This document shows, one piece after another, positions 42,465 through 50,643 of a stretch of 64,000 nucleotides of DNA. The position numbers and the translations under genes were made by a program. The first letter of the stretch is position 1, and each line of letters opens with the position of its first letter. Where the stretch lies: assembly GCF_006547145.1 (NCBI RefSeq), contig NZ_CP041244.1, positions 6,758,001 to 6,822,000 on the forward strand, given 5' to 3'. The notes beneath the pieces were generated by a model. The model was given only the letters and a program-made list of their open reading frames with translations. It was not told the origin of the DNA and did no database searches. Source of the stretch: Actinomadura sp. WMMA1423. GTDB taxonomy: Bacteria > Actinomycetota > Actinomycetes > Streptosporangiales > Streptosporangiaceae.

Positions 42465-44330
42465 ATGACCACCACCGACGTGTCCGGACTCACCGGCGCG
42501 GCGGCCGCCGCCGTCGAGGCGGCCCGCGACCACCTGCTCGGCTTACAGTCGCCCGAAGGCTGGTGGAAGGCCGAGCTGGAGACCAACGTCACCATGGACG
42601 CCGAGGACCTGCTGCTCCGCCAGTTCCTCGGCATCCGCTCCGACGCCGACACCAAGGAGTCGGCGCGCTGGATCCGCTCCCAGCAGCGCGAGGACGGCAC
42701 GTGGGCGAACTTCCACGGCGGCCCGGCCGACCTGTCCACGACGATCGAGGCCTACGTCGCGCTGCGGTTCGCCGGGGACCCGGTCGACGCGGCGCACATG
42801 CGCGGGGCCGCCGCGTACGTGCGGGAGGCGGGCGGCATCGAGGGCAGCCGCGTGTTCACCCGGATCTGGCTGGCGCTGTTCGGCCAGTGGTCCTGGGACG
42901 ACCTGCCCGTCATGCCGCCCGAGCTGATGTTCCTGCCGAGCCGCGTCCCGCTGAACGTCTACGACTGGGCGTGCTGGGCGCGGCAGACGATCGTCCCGCT
43001 GACGGTCCTCGGGTCGCTGCGTCCCGTCCGGGCGCTGCCGTTCGACCTGCCCGAGCTGCGGTGCGGCGTGCGGCCGGCCGGCGGGGCCAGGGGATGGGGA
43101 GCGGCGTTCAACGCCCTCGACCGCGTCCTGCACGTGTACGAGCGGCGGCCGGTGCGGCCGCTGCGCCGGGCGGCGCTGCGCCGGGCCGCCGACTGGATCG
43201 TCGCCAGGCAGGAGGCCGACGGCTGCTGGGGCGGGATCCAGCCGCCGTGGGTGTACTCGCTCATGGCGCTGCACGAGCTCGGATACGGTCTCGACCACCC
43301 GGTCGTCCGGCGCGGTCTGGACGGGCTCGAACGGTTCACGATCCGCGACGAGAAGGGGCGCCGCCTGGAGGCGTGCCAGTCGCCCGTCTGGGACACGGTC
43401 CTCGCCATGAACGCGCTCGCCGACGCGGGCGTCCCCGCCGACCACCCGTCCCTGCTGCGCGCGGCCGAATGGGTCGTCGGCGAGGAGGTCCGCGGGCCGG
43501 GCGACTGGGCGGTGAAGCGGCCGGACGTCCCGCCGGGCGGGTGGGCGTTCGAGTTCGACAACGACGTCTACCCCGACACCGACGACACCGCCGAGGCGAT
43601 CCTGGCGCTGCGCAAGGTGTCCTTCCCGGGGGCCGAGGAGCCGATCAGGCGGGCCGTCCGCTGGCTGGAGGGGATGGCGTCCCGGGACGGCGGGTTCGCC
43701 GCCTTCGACGCCGACAACACCCGCGAGCTGTGCACCAAGCTGCCCTTCTGCGACTTCGGCGCCGTCATCGACCCGCCGTCCGCCGACGTCACCGCCCACG
43801 TCGTCGAGGCGCTGGCAGGGGAGGGCCTCGCCGGGTCGGCCGTGGTCAGGCGCGCCGTCGTGTGGCTGCTCAGGGCGCAGGAGGAGGACGGCTCGTGGTT
43901 CGGCCGCTGGGGGGCGAACCACGTCTACGGGACGGGCGGCGCCGTGCCCGCGCTCGTCGCGGCCGGGGTCGGCCCCGGCAAGCCCGCGATCCGGCGCGCC
44001 GTGGCCTGGCTCGAGGAGCACCAGAACCCCGACGGCGGCTGGGGCGAGGACCTGCGCTCCTACGACGACCCCGCGTGGATCGGGCGGGGCGAGTCCACCC
44101 CGTCCCAGACGGCGTGGGCGCTGCTGGCGCTGCTCGCCGCGGGCGAGCGCTCCCCGGCCGTGGAGGCCGGCGTCCAGTGGCTCGTCGACCACCAGCGCCC
44201 GGACGGCAACTGGGACGAGGACCTGTTCACCGGAACCGGCTTCCCCGGCGACTTCTACATCAACTACCACCTGTACCGGCTGGTGTTCCCCGTGAGCGCC
44301 CTCGGCCGCTACCTGGGAGCCGCCACATGA
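42465..44330 (+). CDS. shc: Squalene-hopene cyclase
   Basis: A 621-residue membrane-bound triterpene cyclase that turns squalene into hopene and hopanol. The catalytic DxDD is DTDD at about residues 371-374 (in DVYPDTDDTAEAIL). Several QW motifs are visible: QEADGCWGGIQPPW, QEEDGSWFGRWG, QNPDGGWGEDL and QRPDGNWDEDL. Length is normal for bacterial SHC. Its stop overlaps the ATG of a 33-codon ORF that leads into hpnH. It completes hopanoid core synthesis within this operon. Confidence 0.97.
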   Translation: MTTTDVSGLTGAAAAAVEAARDHLLGLQSPEGWWKAELETNVTMDAEDLLLRQFLGIRSDADTKESARWIRSQQREDGTWANFHGGPADLSTTIEAYVALRFAGDPVDAAHMRGAAAYVREAGGIEGSRVFTRIWLALFGQWSWDDLPVMPPELMFLPSRVPLNVYDWACWARQTIVPLTVLGSLRPVRALPFDLPELRCGVRPAGGARGWGAAFNALDRVLHVYERRPVRPLRRAALRRAADWIVARQEADGCWGGIQPPWVYSLMALHELGYGLDHPVVRRGLDGLERFTIRDEKGRRLEACQSPVWDTVLAMNALADAGVPADHPSLLRAAEWVVGEEVRGPGDWAVKRPDVPPGGWAFEFDNDVYPDTDDTAEAILALRKVSFPGAEEPIRRAVRWLEGMASRDGGFAAFDADNTRELCTKLPFCDFGAVIDPPSADVTAHVVEALAGEGLAGSAVVRRAVVWLLRAQEEDGSWFGRWGANHVYGTGGAVPALVAAGVGPGKPAIRRAVAWLEEHQNPDGGWGEDLRSYDDPAWIGRGESTPSQTAWALLALLAAGERSPAVEAGVQWLVDHQRPDGNWDEDLFTGTGFPGDFYINYHLYRLVFPVSALGRYLGAAT

Positions 44331-44428
44331 CGCGGCGCGAGGCGACGCGGCGGGCCGGGAGAGGGCCCGCCCGCTTTCGGGGGGAGACCACCGAGTTCAC
44401 CCTGCCCAAGGAGGGCCGGACACCATGA
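44327..44428 (+). CDS. Small 33-residue ORF bridging shc and hpnH
   Basis: This ORF starts in an ATGA overlap with the shc stop and ends in an ATGA overlap with the hpnH start, so ribosomes could pass from shc through it to hpnH. The predicted peptide starts MTRREATRRAGRGPARF, strongly basic, and ends TEFTLPKEGRTP. I do not recognise it. It may be a real small protein or only a translational relay. Codon use is like its neighbours. Confidence 0.55.
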   Translation: MTRREATRRAGRGPARFRGETTEFTLPKEGRTP

Positions 44429-45429
44429 GCATGCCGCTCCGCCAGAGCCTCCGCATCGGGGGCTACATCCTCCGCAACAAGCTGCGCGGGCGCGAGAAGT
44501 TCCCGCTCATCGTCGAGCTGGAGCCCCTGTTCGCCTGCAACCTCGCCTGCGCCGGCTGCGGGAAGATCCAGCACCCCCACGACGTGCTGAAGAAACGCAT
44601 GCCGGTCGAGCAGGCCCTCGCCGCCATCGAGGAGTGCGGCGCGCCGATGGTCTCCATCGCGGGCGGCGAGCCGCTCATGCACCCGCAGATCGACGAGCTG
44701 GTGGGCGAGCTCGTGAGGCGCAAGAAGTTCGTCTTCCTGTGCACGAACGCGCTGCTCATCCCTCGCAAGATCGACAAGTTCACGCCGTCGCCGTACTTCG
44801 CGTGGGCGGTGCACATCGACGGGCTGCGGGAGCGCCACGACGAGTCCGTCTGCAAGGAGGGCGTGTTCGACGACGCGGTGGCCGCCATCAAGGAGTGCCA
44901 GCGGCGCGGGTTCCGCGTCACCACCAACACGACCATCTTCAACACCGACACGCCGCAGACCGTCATCGACGTCCTCGACTACCTCAACGACGACCTCAGG
45001 GTCGACGAGATGATGATCTCGCCCGGCTACGCCTACGACAAGGCTCCGGACCAGGACCACTTCCTCGGCGTCCAGGAGACGCGGGAGCTGTTCCGCAAGG
45101 CCTTCGGGGACGGCAACCGCAAGCGGTGGCGCTTCAACCACTCGCCCCTGTTCCTGGACTTCCTGGAGGGCAAGGCCGACTTCCCCTGCACGGCCTGGGC
45201 GATCCCGTCCTACTCGCTCTTCGGCTGGCAGCGCCCCTGCTACCTGATGTCGGACGGCTACGCGCAGACCTACCAGGAACTCCTGGACGAGACCGACTGG
45301 GAGTCCTACGGGCGGGGCCGCGACTCCCGCTGCGCCAACTGCATGGCCCACTGCGGCTACGAGCCCACGGCCGTCTTCGCGACCCTCGGCTCCCTGAAGG
45401 AGTCGATCCGGGCCGTCCGCTCGGTCTGA
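44425..45429 (+). CDS. hpnH: Adenosyl-hopane transferase HpnH (radical SAM)
   Basis: A 334-residue radical SAM enzyme that adds the 5'-deoxyadenosyl group to diploptene, the first step of C35 hopanoid side-chain synthesis. The iron-sulfur motif is CNLACAGC with Cys38, Cys42 and Cys45. The B12-independent HpnH features are AGGEPLMHPQID (SAM binding), and a C-terminal Cys cluster (DSRCANCMAHCGYEPTAVF). The ATG overlaps the small ORF stop. Later C35-modification genes (for example hpnG) are not in this window. Confidence 0.96.
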   Translation: MSMPLRQSLRIGGYILRNKLRGREKFPLIVELEPLFACNLACAGCGKIQHPHDVLKKRMPVEQALAAIEECGAPMVSIAGGEPLMHPQIDELVGELVRRKKFVFLCTNALLIPRKIDKFTPSPYFAWAVHIDGLRERHDESVCKEGVFDDAVAAIKECQRRGFRVTTNTTIFNTDTPQTVIDVLDYLNDDLRVDEMMISPGYAYDKAPDQDHFLGVQETRELFRKAFGDGNRKRWRFNHSPLFLDFLEGKADFPCTAWAIPSYSLFGWQRPCYLMSDGYAQTYQELLDETDWESYGRGRDSRCANCMAHCGYEPTAVFATLGSLKESIRAVRSV

Positions 45430-45458
45430 CGGTCCTCGGTCTTGGAGTGTCGTCTCCT

Positions 45459-45489
45459 GCCCGGCACCGGCGATCCGCCGATGCCGGGC
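45459..45489. terminator. Bidirectional terminator after the hopanoid operon
   Basis: A perfect 8-base arm pair, GCCCGGCA (45459-45466) and TGCCGGGC (45482-45489), is extended by CGGCG/CGCCG inside. It separates hpnH from the convergent NlpC/P60-type gene. Confidence 0.75.
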
Positions 45490-45511
45490 GCTTCCAGGCC
45501 CACTTCCAGGC

Positions 45512-46303
45512 CTACTTGATGAGGGAGGTGGGCCGGTACGCCTTGTACTCGTCGTCCGAGGAGAGCCCGTAGTCGAGCGTCCGGTGGTCGGTGCCGTACC
45601 GGCCGCGCTGCTCGTACGCCCAGTACGACGTGTGCGCCTTGTCGGCCCACTTCTCGAAGATGACGACGTGCCGGGTGGTGTTGCTGCCGAGGGCGTCCAT
45701 GACGAGGTCGCCCTTCTTCAGCTCGGACATCGCGATCCGCTCGGTGTACCGCGACGAGGTGAGGCCGACGGTGTTCGTCCCGGGCTTGGGCAGGCCCAGC
45801 GCCATGGACACGTAGCCCGAGCAGTCGGTGCGGTAGCCCTTGTGCGTGGCGGTCTGGCTGTAGGGGACCCGCTGGTCGGAGTGCGGATGCCAGGTCCTGG
45901 CGCGCGCGATGATCTCGGATCGCGCGTCCGACGCGGGGTCGGCCGTCCGCTGCCGCGGAACGTCCTGCTTCTTCGACGCGGTCTGCTTCTGCGACGTGGA
46001 CCCGCTCGACGGCTTGGTCTTCGCCGGTGCCTTGAACTCCTTCTGGACCTGGGCCTGCACCGGGGCCTGGGCCTGGGGCCGGGCCTGCTCCGGTGTCCTG
46101 ACCTGCCTCTGGGACTCGGCCAGGTGCGGCGCGGTCCGCTGCTGCGGAACGGCCTGGACGGCGGCGACCGACTCGGTGGTGGCGTCCTGCAATGTCGTCG
46201 GCAGGGCCGCCGTCACGCCGAAGGCGGTGAGGCCAGTCATCGCGCCGACGGCCCAGGGGGCGAGCCGGGGGCGGCGCCGGGGTCTGCTGTGCTTGCCTTT
46301 CAA
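45512..46303 (-). CDS. Secreted NlpC/P60-type cell-wall peptidase
   Basis: A 263-residue exported protein. A basic N-terminus and a hydrophobic segment (WAVGAMTGLTAFGVTAALP) form a signal sequence. A Gln/Ala/Pro- and Lys-rich linker runs to about residue 130. The C-terminal domain has TDCSGYVSMALGLP (catalytic Cys) and TRHVVIFEKW (catalytic His), the NlpC/P60 pattern. It should cleave peptidoglycan stem peptides. The start is TTG 46303 with AAGGAG upstream. A cyclic di-AMP riboswitch precedes it, so expression follows cell-wall second-messenger levels. Confidence 0.85.
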   Translation of the reverse strand: MKGKHSRPRRRPRLAPWAVGAMTGLTAFGVTAALPTTLQDATTESVAAVQAVPQQRTAPHLAESQRQVRTPEQARPQAQAPVQAQVQKEFKAPAKTKPSSGSTSQKQTASKKQDVPRQRTADPASDARSEIIARARTWHPHSDQRVPYSQTATHKGYRTDCSGYVSMALGLPKPGTNTVGLTSSRYTERIAMSELKKGDLVMDALGSNTTRHVVIFEKWADKAHTSYWAYEQRGRYGTDHRTLDYGLSSDDEYKAYRPTSLIK

Positions 46304-46321
46304 GGGGGGCTCCTTGCTTCC

Positions 46322-46468
46322 AAGTGCCGCCTACCGGGTTAGCTGACGGGTTCGGGCGTGGAAGTCGCCCTACGGCCTGGGCAGGCCGACTCACCCCAGT
46401 GCGTGGTGGGTCCCCGGCTCCGCGCGACGGCGGACTCGGCGGGTGCCGCTGAGGGAGAAGCGGCGCTG
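46322..46468 (-). ncRNA. Cyclic di-AMP riboswitch (ydaO-yuaA leader)
   Basis: On the minus strand, this leader contains the conserved blocks of the ydaO-yuaA class in order: GCCGGGGACCCACC, ACTGGGGTGAGTCGG, GTAGGGC, CCGAACCCGTCAGCTAACC and GTAGGCGG. GCCGC at the start pairs with GCGGC at the end to close the outer stem. It ends about 18 bases before the peptidase start codon. In actinomycetes this class usually turns off cell-wall hydrolase genes when c-di-AMP is high. Confidence 0.92.
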
Positions 46469-46780
46469 ACGATGTGAGGCCCGATCGATGGACCGGCTCG
46501 GGGCCTTGTGCCACGGGGGCGGGACGTTCCAGTTGGGGAACGGGACGCTGCCTACCCGAGTGGGACAAGAACGCCTGGAGGGCGTCTCGGAGGGGCAAAC
46601 CTACTCAAACCTCCCAGAGATGGCAACCTCTCTCGCGAACGAACCCGCAGCTCAGTGCCCCCTTGAACCCCTCGTGACGCCTGCGGCCCACCTGTCCCGG
46701 GGTCTGCCGCGGGCCCGGATCGAACACTAGACGGAGGAGAAACCTCCAGTTATTATCCGGAGAAGAATCCTTCGTTTAGT
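46469..46780. other. Divergent intergenic region upstream of riboswitch and efflux pump
   Basis: This stretch must hold the promoter of the riboswitch RNA (minus strand) and of the efflux gene (plus strand). A GGAGG-AGAAA-CCTCC stem occurs near 46735-46750, just before an AT-rich TTATTAT that may be the -10 for the pump gene. I see no protein-coding gene. Confidence 0.45.
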
Positions 46781-46794
46781 GGGAGGTGGGCTCC

Positions 46795-48351
46795 ATGGCC
46801 GCCATCAAGTCGCGGACCCCGTCCGGGTCCGACCCGTCCGGGCCCGGCCCCGGCCCGTCGTCGTCAGGCCCGCCCGGGGGCGTCCCGACCCGGCGCTGGG
46901 CGGCGCTGGTCGTGATCGCCGTGGCGCAGCTGATGATCGCGCTCGACGCCACGATCGTGAACATCGCGCTGCCCACCGCCCAGCACGCGCTGGGCTTCGG
47001 CGACACCGACCGGCAGTGGGTGATCACCGCCTACACGCTGTCCTTCGCGGGGCTGCTGCTGCTCGGCGGCCGGATCGCCGACCTGGTCGGGCGGCGCCGC
47101 AGCTTCCTGGCCGGGCTCGCCGGGTTCGCGGTCGCCTCGATGATCGCCGGCGCCGCGCCGGGCTTCGGCGTCCTCGTGGTCGGCCGCGCCCTCCAGGGGG
47201 CGTTCGCCGCGCTGCTCGCGCCGACCGCCCTGTCCCTGCTGGCGGTGACCTTCACCGAACCGAAGGAGCGGGCGAAGGCGTTCGGCGTGTACGGCGCGGT
47301 GGCGAGCAGCGGCGCGGCCGTCGGGCTGCTGCTCGGCGGGGGGCTGACCCAGTACGCCGACTGGCGCTGGTGCCTCTTCGTCAACGTGGCGATCGCCGCG
47401 GCCGCGTCGGTGGCCGGACGGATCGTCCTCCCGGCGCCGCCGAGCTTCCCCGGGGCGCGCGTCGACTGGATCTCGGCCGTCCTCGTCACCGGCGGCCTGG
47501 CGGCCGTCGTCTACGGCGCCGGGCAGGCCGCCCCGCACGGCTGGGACGCGTGGCAGACCACCGCGCCGCTCGCGACCGGCGCACTGGCGCTCGCCCTGTT
47601 CGCCGCGCGCCAGGCCAGGCACGACGCGCCGCTGCTGCCGCTGAGGATCCTCGCCGACCGCGGCCGGGCCGGCGCCTACCTCGCGGTGGCCACCGCGGTC
47701 GTCGGCGCCTTCGGGATCTTCCTCACGCTCACCTACTACCTCCAGGTCGTCGCGCACTTCTCCCCGATGCGCACCGGCCTGGCGTTCCTCCCGCTCGCCG
47801 TCGCCAACTCCGCGAGCGGGTACCTCGTCGGCGCCCTGCTCACCCGGCGCGTGCCCGCCCGGCTGCTGATCGGCGGCGGCCTGCTCATCGCCGCCGCGGG
47901 CCTCGCCGTCCTGACCCGGCTGGACGCGAACAGCGGCTACGCCGCCTCGGTCGTCCCGGTCGAGATCCTGCTGGGGATCGGCATGGGCGCCGTGTTCCCG
48001 CCGGCGTTCTCGCTGGCGACCGCGGGCGTCTCCCCGCGCGAGGCCGGGGTCGCCGCCGCCGTCGTCAACGCCGCGTCCCAGATGGGCGGGTCGATCGGAA
48101 CCGCCGTCGTCAACACCGTCGCGATCGGCGCGACGGCGGGCTTCCTGCGCGAGCACGGCCCGTCCGCCTCAAGGGTGGACGCCCTGGTGCACGGCTACAC
48201 GACCGCGGCGACGGCCTCGGCCCTCGCCCTCACCGCCATGGCCGTCCTGGTGACCCTCCTGATCCGCGCTGGGCACCGGTGGGAGCACGAGGGCCTGCAC
48301 GACGGGCTGGACCCGCGGTCTGCTCTTCGGGGCGGGTCTGGGCGCCGGTAG
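46795..48351 (+). CDS. MFS drug efflux transporter, DHA2 (EmrB/QacA) type
   Basis: A 518-residue multi-pass exporter of the 14-helix type. Motifs include ALDATIVNIALPT (family signature in helix 1), GGRIADLVGRRR (motif A) and RALQGAFAALLAPTALSLL (motif C-like region). The ATG at 46795 is preceded by GGGAGGTGG; a GTG at 46786 is in frame but would overlap that site. The N-terminus is Pro/Ser/Gly-rich. It probably pumps out hydrophobic cations or antibiotics. It ends 10 bases before the BpsA-like gene, so the two may be co-transcribed. Confidence 0.94.
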   Translation: MAAIKSRTPSGSDPSGPGPGPSSSGPPGGVPTRRWAALVVIAVAQLMIALDATIVNIALPTAQHALGFGDTDRQWVITAYTLSFAGLLLLGGRIADLVGRRRSFLAGLAGFAVASMIAGAAPGFGVLVVGRALQGAFAALLAPTALSLLAVTFTEPKERAKAFGVYGAVASSGAAVGLLLGGGLTQYADWRWCLFVNVAIAAAASVAGRIVLPAPPSFPGARVDWISAVLVTGGLAAVVYGAGQAAPHGWDAWQTTAPLATGALALALFAARQARHDAPLLPLRILADRGRAGAYLAVATAVVGAFGIFLTLTYYLQVVAHFSPMRTGLAFLPLAVANSASGYLVGALLTRRVPARLLIGGGLLIAAAGLAVLTRLDANSGYAASVVPVEILLGIGMGAVFPPAFSLATAGVSPREAGVAAAVVNAASQMGGSIGTAVVNTVAIGATAGFLREHGPSASRVDALVHGYTTAATASALALTAMAVLVTLLIRAGHRWEHEGLHDGLDPRSALRGGSGRR

Positions 48352-48360
48352 CATTCGCGG

Positions 48361-49950
48361 GTGGCTGATGGGGAAGCGCCGAACGGTCCGCCGATCGCGG
48401 CGGACATGGACCCCCGGCGGATCCACACCGCGCTGGGCCTCCTGGCCGACCGGCGGTGGCGGACGCTCGGTGAGCTGGTCCGGGAGACGGGCGCCCCGCG
48501 GCGCTCGGTGGAGTCGCTGCTCGCCGGGCTCTCCCTGGAGCACGCGGGCGACCGGTTCCGGCCCACCCCGGAGCAGAGCGGCGAGATCGCCCACCTGCTG
48601 AGCACCGGGTACCGCCCGCTCGAACCGGCCGACCCGGTGGGGCACCTGCTGCCCGACCACGCGGCCGTGGTGGAGCGGATGGCCGGGCTGATCGAGCGCG
48701 CGCCGAGGGCCCGGCACGTCCTGGACCATGTGTCCGCCACACCCGAGACGGTGGTGCGGCGGGCCCTGCTCCTCGGGGCCCGCTTCTGGCTTCCGGGCAC
48801 GCGCCTGCTGTGCGTCGGCGACCACGACCTGACCTCGCTGGCCGTCGGCCTGGTCCACCCGAGCGTGCAGACCACGGTGGTGGACGTCGACGAGCGGATC
48901 CTGGCCTACATAGACGCGTGCGCCGCCGAACTCGGGGTGGACGTGCGCACCCGGTGGGCGGACCTGAGGCTGGGGCTGCCCGCGTCGGCCGTCGCGTACG
49001 CGGACCTGGCCGTCACCGACCCTCCGTACACGCCGGACGGCGTCGGGCTGTTCGTGGCGCGGGCCGTGCAAGGGCTGCGGGACCAGGGCCAGGGCCGGGT
49101 GCTGCTCGCCTACGGCGCGAGCGACCGCACTCCGATGCTCGCGCTCAAGGTCCAGCAGGCGCTGCAGGACCTGAATCTCGTGAACGAGGCCGTCTACCCG
49201 GACTTCAACCGCTACTTCGGTGCGGAGGCGATCGGCTCGCGCGCCGACCTGTACGTCCTGCGGCCGACGGGCAAGTCCCTGCCGGCCGCCGACGCCCGCG
49301 CCGACCGCTTCGCGACGGCCATCTACACCCAGGGGCCCCAGGCGGTCGAGGCCCGGACGGCGGCGGGCGCGTTCCCCGACGACGTCGCCGACCTGCGCCC
49401 GGACGTGCTGGTGGGGGACTGGCCCAAACACGTCCTTCCGACGACGCCGCGAGTGCGGCTGACGACCTGGCTGGCCAAACCGTACGCCGCCCGGGTGCGG
49501 CGGGCGGCCGTCGCGCTGCCCCCGGGCCTGGAGGGAGCACTCGTCCGGGTGCTGCTGGCCACACGCGCCGAACAAGTGCGGGTCCTCTTGCCCGACCCTC
49601 CCGGCGACCTTGCGGATGAGACCGCCTCGCTGGCCGAGGTGTACGAGCTGACTCTGCACGGCTCGACCGTCGAAGCAGTGCGCACACGGCCCGACGAAGC
49701 CGACCAGGTGCGCCGCATCGTCCGAGCCATCATGGAGCGGGCCCACGGCAAGGTGGCCAACGTCTGGCGCGACGCGCTGATAGACGCCCACCCGAACCTG
49801 ACCAAGCGCCAGGCCCGCACGCTCGTGACCGAAGCCGCCCCCTGGGCGCGAGACGTCACCCTCCTAGAACTTCCCCTCCACCGCCTGCGCGACCTCCCCA
49901 CCTCCGTACGCACTTCCTTGGACCACGTCACCGCGTCATCGACCGGATAG
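48361..49950 (+). CDS. Bis-aminopropyl spermidine synthase (BpsA)-family protein with extra C-terminal domain
   Basis: A 529-residue protein. An N-terminal winged-helix (HTALGLLADRRWRTLGELVRE, GAPRRSVESLLAGL) is followed by a methyltransferase-like domain (residues about 120-310) with LLCVGDHDLTSLAVG and the BpsA catalytic motif TDPPYTPDGVGLF at about 219. BpsA enzymes move aminopropyl groups from decarboxylated SAM onto spermidine to make branched polyamines. The last ~190 residues are additional to the archaeal enzyme's length and are not recognised. GTG 48361 is the start. Substrate here is unproven. Confidence 0.8.
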   Translation: MADGEAPNGPPIAADMDPRRIHTALGLLADRRWRTLGELVRETGAPRRSVESLLAGLSLEHAGDRFRPTPEQSGEIAHLLSTGYRPLEPADPVGHLLPDHAAVVERMAGLIERAPRARHVLDHVSATPETVVRRALLLGARFWLPGTRLLCVGDHDLTSLAVGLVHPSVQTTVVDVDERILAYIDACAAELGVDVRTRWADLRLGLPASAVAYADLAVTDPPYTPDGVGLFVARAVQGLRDQGQGRVLLAYGASDRTPMLALKVQQALQDLNLVNEAVYPDFNRYFGAEAIGSRADLYVLRPTGKSLPAADARADRFATAIYTQGPQAVEARTAAGAFPDDVADLRPDVLVGDWPKHVLPTTPRVRLTTWLAKPYAARVRRAAVALPPGLEGALVRVLLATRAEQVRVLLPDPPGDLADETASLAEVYELTLHGSTVEAVRTRPDEADQVRRIVRAIMERAHGKVANVWRDALIDAHPNLTKRQARTLVTEAAPWARDVTLLELPLHRLRDLPTSVRTSLDHVTASSTG

Positions 49951-50124
49951 CCCCCCTCCCACGGATCCACGTGCCTGCAGCCGCACCTCGCGTTCCGGAT
50001 AGGGCGGTCGGGGCCGAGTGTCCTCGGCGGGCGCCGCGGTCCGGCGGATGGGAAGTTCGCGGGCGCAGGCATAGTGCCGTCTCTCCGAAAGCGTCTCAGT
50101 GGCGACAGAAATTCGGAGGTGACG

Positions 50125-50643
50125 ATGGATGCCGCCGCAGAGCGACATTTTCGTGAGTTCGTGGAGGCGAGGTCGACCGCGCTGATGCGCCTGGCCTACC
50201 TCCTCACCGGGGGCGACCAGCACGCCGCCGAGGACGTCCTGCAGACCGCGCTGTTCAAGACGGCGGCCCGCTGGGACGACATCGAGAACCCGGAGGCCTA
50301 CGTGCGGCGGGTCATGTACCGCCAGCAGGCGAGCTCCTGGCGGCCCGCGTGGAGGCGGCGCGAGGCGCAGGTCGCGGTGCCGCCCGAGGAGAGCGCACCC
50401 GACGGCACGTCGGCGGTCGACCTGAAGCTCGCCGTGCGCGGCGCCCTGGCCTGCCTCACTCCCCGGCAGCGGCTGGTGCTCGCGCTGCGCTTCCTGGAAG
50501 ACCTGCCCGAGGCGGAGGTCGCGCGGATCCTCGGCTGCAGCGTCGGCACGGTGCGCAGCACGACCCATCGCTCCCTGGCGCGGCTGCGCCGGCTGGCGCC
50601 CGAACTGAACGAACCCGAGATGGCCGAGGAGGCCCCGCGATGA
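50125..50643 (+). CDS. SigE-family ECF sigma factor
   Basis: A 172-residue short ECF sigma factor of the actinomycete SigE-type. Region 2 is FREFVEARSTALMRLAYLLTGGDQHAAEDVLQTALFKTAARW; region 4 is LTPRQRLVLALRFLEDLPEAEVARILGCSVGTVRSTTHRSLARL. The ATG at 50125 is preceded by CGGAGGTGACG. Its stop overlaps the next start (ATGA), so it is coupled to a membrane partner as in two other loci in this window. Confidence 0.94.
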   Translation: MDAAAERHFREFVEARSTALMRLAYLLTGGDQHAAEDVLQTALFKTAARWDDIENPEAYVRRVMYRQQASSWRPAWRRREAQVAVPPEESAPDGTSAVDLKLAVRGALACLTPRQRLVLALRFLEDLPEAEVARILGCSVGTVRSTTHRSLARLRRLAPELNEPEMAEEAPR

